NCBI GenBank assembly: GCA_947174685.1
Contig: CAMWJY010000027.1
Coordinates: forward strand, 1-8,241
Origin: an uncultured Mollicutes bacterium
GTDB taxonomy: Bacteria > Bacillota_I > Bacilli_A > Acholeplasmatales > Anaeroplasmataceae
Direction: 5' to 3'
Length of the DNA: 8,241 bases
Part shown: one piece after another, positions 7,062 through 8,241 of the stretch
How positions within the stretch are numbered: position 1 is the stretch's first letter
How the letters are laid out: each line of letters begins with the position of its first letter
Position numbers and translations under genes: made by a program
The notes under the pieces: model-generated
Told to the model about the DNA's origin: nothing
Seen by the model: the letters and a program-made list of their open reading frames with translations, nothing else
Database searches by the model: none

Positions 7062-7617
7062 TTCTAATCTCACTTTCTATGATATTAAATCTTAAAAATT
7101 CGGGAATTGCTTCTTGTTTACATTTGTCTCTAACATCAAATTTTTCATTCAATTTTGCAGCCATCATGACTGCTCTTGGGTATAATGGCTTTTTAAGTGA
7201 ATGTGTACGTATCTCATCATATTTAGTGCAAAGAGGAATTCCATTTACTCGACTTAAGTAGTCTACCATCGCAAGCAGGTAGAACGCTTCTGGATACCAC
7301 TTCTTGTTCCAATATTTGCTAATCTCATCCTTCTGTAAGATTACCACAATGAAATCAAGTTCGCCATTATCTTTAATGAAGTGGCAAGCATTACTCTTGA
7401 AAGTCTCAAAGTCAATGCGAGGTTCAATAAAGTCCATCATCAGCTCTTCCATAGAAACATTCAAAACTTTTGAGAGTTTATAAACGGTTTCTGCTGAGCA
7501 TTTCTCTAATCTTGTCTTCCCACGTACCACTTCAGATAATGTTGTATAAGGAATCCTGCCAAGTTTAGAGCATTGATACATCGTCATATTCTTTTCTTTA
7601 AGTATGTCTTCAAGCAT
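7051..7617 (-). CDS. XRE-family HTH protein with C-terminal domain, putative antitoxin/regulator
   Basis: The protein has 188 residues. The N-terminal helix-turn-helix of XRE (Cro/CI) type spans about residues 4-62: MTMYQCSKLGRIPYTTLSEV is followed by V-R-G-K and then A-E-T-V-Y-K-L-S-K-V-L-N-V-S-M-E-E-L. Residues 68-188 form a separate domain that I cannot assign to a characterised fold. It has an aromatic patch K-Y-W-N-K-K-W-Y-P-E-A-F-Y (101-113), then PLCTKYDEIR, K-K-P-L-Y-P and a C-terminal EFLRFNIIESEIRNVY. The gene is first in an operon with the nucleotidyltransferase and overlaps it, as antitoxin genes usually do. AbiE antitoxins likewise join a DNA-binding domain to a toxin-neutralising domain, but with a different winged HTH. 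The start is secure: AGGAGG ends eight bases before ATG. An inverted repeat in its promoter suggests autorepression. It could instead be a plain regulator. Confidence 0.82.
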   Translation of the reverse strand: MLEDILKEKNMTMYQCSKLGRIPYTTLSEVVRGKTRLEKCSAETVYKLSKVLNVSMEELMMDFIEPRIDFETFKSNACHFIKDNGELDFIVVILQKDEISKYWNKKWYPEAFYLLAMVDYLSRVNGIPLCTKYDEIRTHSLKKPLYPRAVMMAAKLNEKFDVRDKCKQEAIPEFLRFNIIESEIRNVY

Positions 7618-7625
7618 AATATTTT

Positions 7626-7631
7626 CCTCCT
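7626..7631 (-). promoter_or_regulatory. Ribosome binding site of the XRE gene
   Basis: A perfect AGGAGG on the minus strand, within GGAAAGGAGG, lies eight bases before ATG 7617. It is the strongest and best-spaced ribosome binding site in the window. By contrast the overlapping second gene has only a weak site, so the first product is probably made in excess, as expected for an antitoxin. Confidence 0.8.
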
Positions 7632-7644
7632 TTCCTTCACAAAC

Positions 7645-7673
7645 ATTATAACGCTATTCCGTTATATCGTCAA
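7645..7673 (-). promoter_or_regulatory. Promoter of the XRE-nucleotidyltransferase operon
   Basis: On the minus strand TTGACG (7673-7668) and TATAAT (7650-7645) have an exact 17-bp spacer. The start would be near 7638, giving a leader of about 20 nt that contains the AGGAGG. The spacer and -10 carry an inverted repeat, listed separately. Confidence 0.8.
7647..7666. promoter_or_regulatory. Inverted-repeat operator in the XRE promoter
   Basis: TATAACG (7647-7653) and CGTTATA (7660-7666) are perfect 7-bp arms around a 6-bp centre. The repeat fills the -35/-10 spacer and overlaps four bases of the -10. A dimeric XRE repressor bound here would block RNA polymerase, so this is the likely autoregulatory operator of the XRE protein encoded just downstream. 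Binding is inferred, not shown. Confidence 0.65.
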
Positions 7674-7675
7674 TA

Positions 7676-7705
7676 GTGTATGTGAATTTTTCACCAATAA
7701 TACAC
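7676..7705. repeat. Nested inverted repeat just upstream of the XRE promoter
   Basis: GTGTAT (7676-7681) pairs with ATACAC (7700-7705), and inside it GTGAA (7682-7686) pairs with TTCAC (7690-7694) around TTT. A five-base bulge (CAATA) lies on one side only. It ends two bases from the -35 box. It could be an upstream binding site; as an RNA hairpin it would be outside the operon transcript. The remaining sequence to 7825 is AT-rich, and I see nothing else in it. Confidence 0.4.
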
Positions 7706-7829
7706 TTCATTGCGTGATTCTTTATTTTAAATTCTATTTCCCGTAAGATAAGCTTCTCTTTATTTTTTTATCATATAATTATAGATTAGGGTTATTAAAA
7801 AATCTCCAAAAAAGTTATTCTTCTTTAAA

Positions 7830-7854
7830 AAGAAAAAAAGCTTTTTAAAAGCTT
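7830..7854 (-). terminator. Terminator of the manganese catalase gene
   Basis: Just after the stop codon on the minus strand, AAGCTT (7854-7849) pairs with AAGCTT (7843-7838) around a five-base loop. A T-rich stretch follows (TTTTT, C, TTTTT). The stem is short and AT-rich but the T-run is strong. Confidence 0.7.
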
Positions 7855-7855
7855 C

Positions 7856-8241
7856 CTATCCTTGATACTCTTTTAGCATTTCTTGATAATGCTTTAACGC
7901 CTCAGCAAATCTTTGATAGTGAATAATCTCTCTTTGTCTAAGGAAAGAAAGAGGTGCTAAAATTTCAGGATCATCTGTTAAATCCATTAAATGCTCATAG
8001 CCAGCTCTAGCTTTCGCCTCTGCAGCTAAATCTTCGTTTAAATCACTAACTGGATTGCCTGTAGATGCTATATAAGATACAGTAAATGGATTGGCACCTG
8101 CATCTGTTGGGTAGATTCCAAGACCATGGTCTGCATAAACTCCCTCAAAGCCATATTTCTTTACTTCTTCTAAGGTAGCCCCTGCGGTTAAGCCCTTCAT
8201 CATTGCAACTAAAATCTCTACATGCGCAAGTTCCTCAGTAC
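7856..8241 (-). CDS. CotJC-type manganese catalase, C-terminal part (5' end outside window)
   Basis: The frame is open to the right edge, giving about 128 residues, so the N-terminal part lies beyond base 8241. The first complete codons read TEELAHVEILV, the dinuclear-manganese helix with Glu and His ligands (E-L-A-H). Further on come the Glu of A-A-E-A-K-A-R-A-G-Y-E-H and the His of R-E-I-I-H-Y-Q-R-F. They are 33 residues apart, the same spacing as Glu148 and His181 of the Lactobacillus plantarum enzyme as I recall it. The protein ends 21 residues after that His, lacking the long C-terminal extension of the Lactobacillus enzyme. This fits the short CotJC spore-coat type (about 190-200 residues). 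Activity would be dismutation of hydrogen peroxide. Whether it serves in spore coat or as a general catalase cannot be told from this fragment. Its own terminator follows directly. Confidence 0.92.
   Translation of the reverse strand, partial: TEELAHVEILVAMMKGLTAGATLEEVKKYGFEGVYADHGLGIYPTDAGANPFTVSYIASTGNPVSDLNEDLAAEAKARAGYEHLMDLTDDPEILAPLSFLRQREIIHYQRFAEALKHYQEMLKEYQG

Noticed and set aside
7079..7261. Plus-strand open frame of 60 codons
   Set aside because: It is antisense to the XRE gene, with no ribosome binding site or recognisable protein.
6047..7855. Insertion-sequence ends or direct repeats flanking the XRE-nucleotidyltransferase operon
   Set aside because: Reading both flanks I found only AT-rich similarity, with no convincing direct repeats, terminal inverted repeats, transposase or integrase.

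Overview
The window comes from an AT-rich, low-GC Gram-positive bacterium (Firmicutes/Bacillota). This rests on strong AGGAGG ribosome binding sites, consensus-like TTGACx-17-TATAAT promoters, standard use of TGG for Trp, and the arrangement of plsY divergent from parE-parC that is familiar from this phylum. A class such as Erysipelotrichia or Clostridia is my guess; the sequence does not settle it.

Layout. Positions 1-5160 (minus strand) hold the topoisomerase IV operon, parE followed by parC. The two genes are 9 bp apart, in the same frame, and the parC Shine-Dalgarno overlaps the parE stop codon. parC runs off the left edge. Beyond a normal-looking catalytic core and C-terminal domain it carries a very acidic tail of at least about 260 residues, built on a roughly 31-residue period with a recurring W-[DEN]-L-P motif. 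At its end the tail becomes three near-identical 93-bp tandem repeats. Positions 5161-5281 form a compact divergent promoter region. plsY (acyl-phosphate:glycerol-3-phosphate acyltransferase) follows on the plus strand and ends at a hairpin terminator.

Positions 6047-6303 hold no intact gene. They contain an extended -10 promoter and what looks like the frame-disrupted remnant of a small membrane or secreted protein. A 12-bp perfect hairpin at 6304-6337 closes a two-gene minus-strand operon at 6339-7617. Its first gene encodes an XRE-type helix-turn-helix protein with an uncharacterised C-terminal domain. Its second, overlapping gene encodes an AbiEii/DUF6036-like nucleotidyltransferase. The promoter has a 7-bp inverted repeat between and over its -35/-10 elements, the expected place for an autoregulatory operator. 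The pair has the architecture of an AbiE-like toxin-antitoxin or phage-defence module and is the main accessory feature here.

The right edge (7856-8241, minus) is the C-terminal part of a CotJC-type manganese catalase, followed by a terminator.

In functional terms: ParE and ParC form the decatenating type II topoisomerase. PlsY supplies lysophosphatidic acid for membrane lipid synthesis. The XRE/nucleotidyltransferase pair is probably a self-regulated defence or addiction module lodged between housekeeping genes. The Mn catalase detoxifies peroxide or is a spore-coat-type protein.
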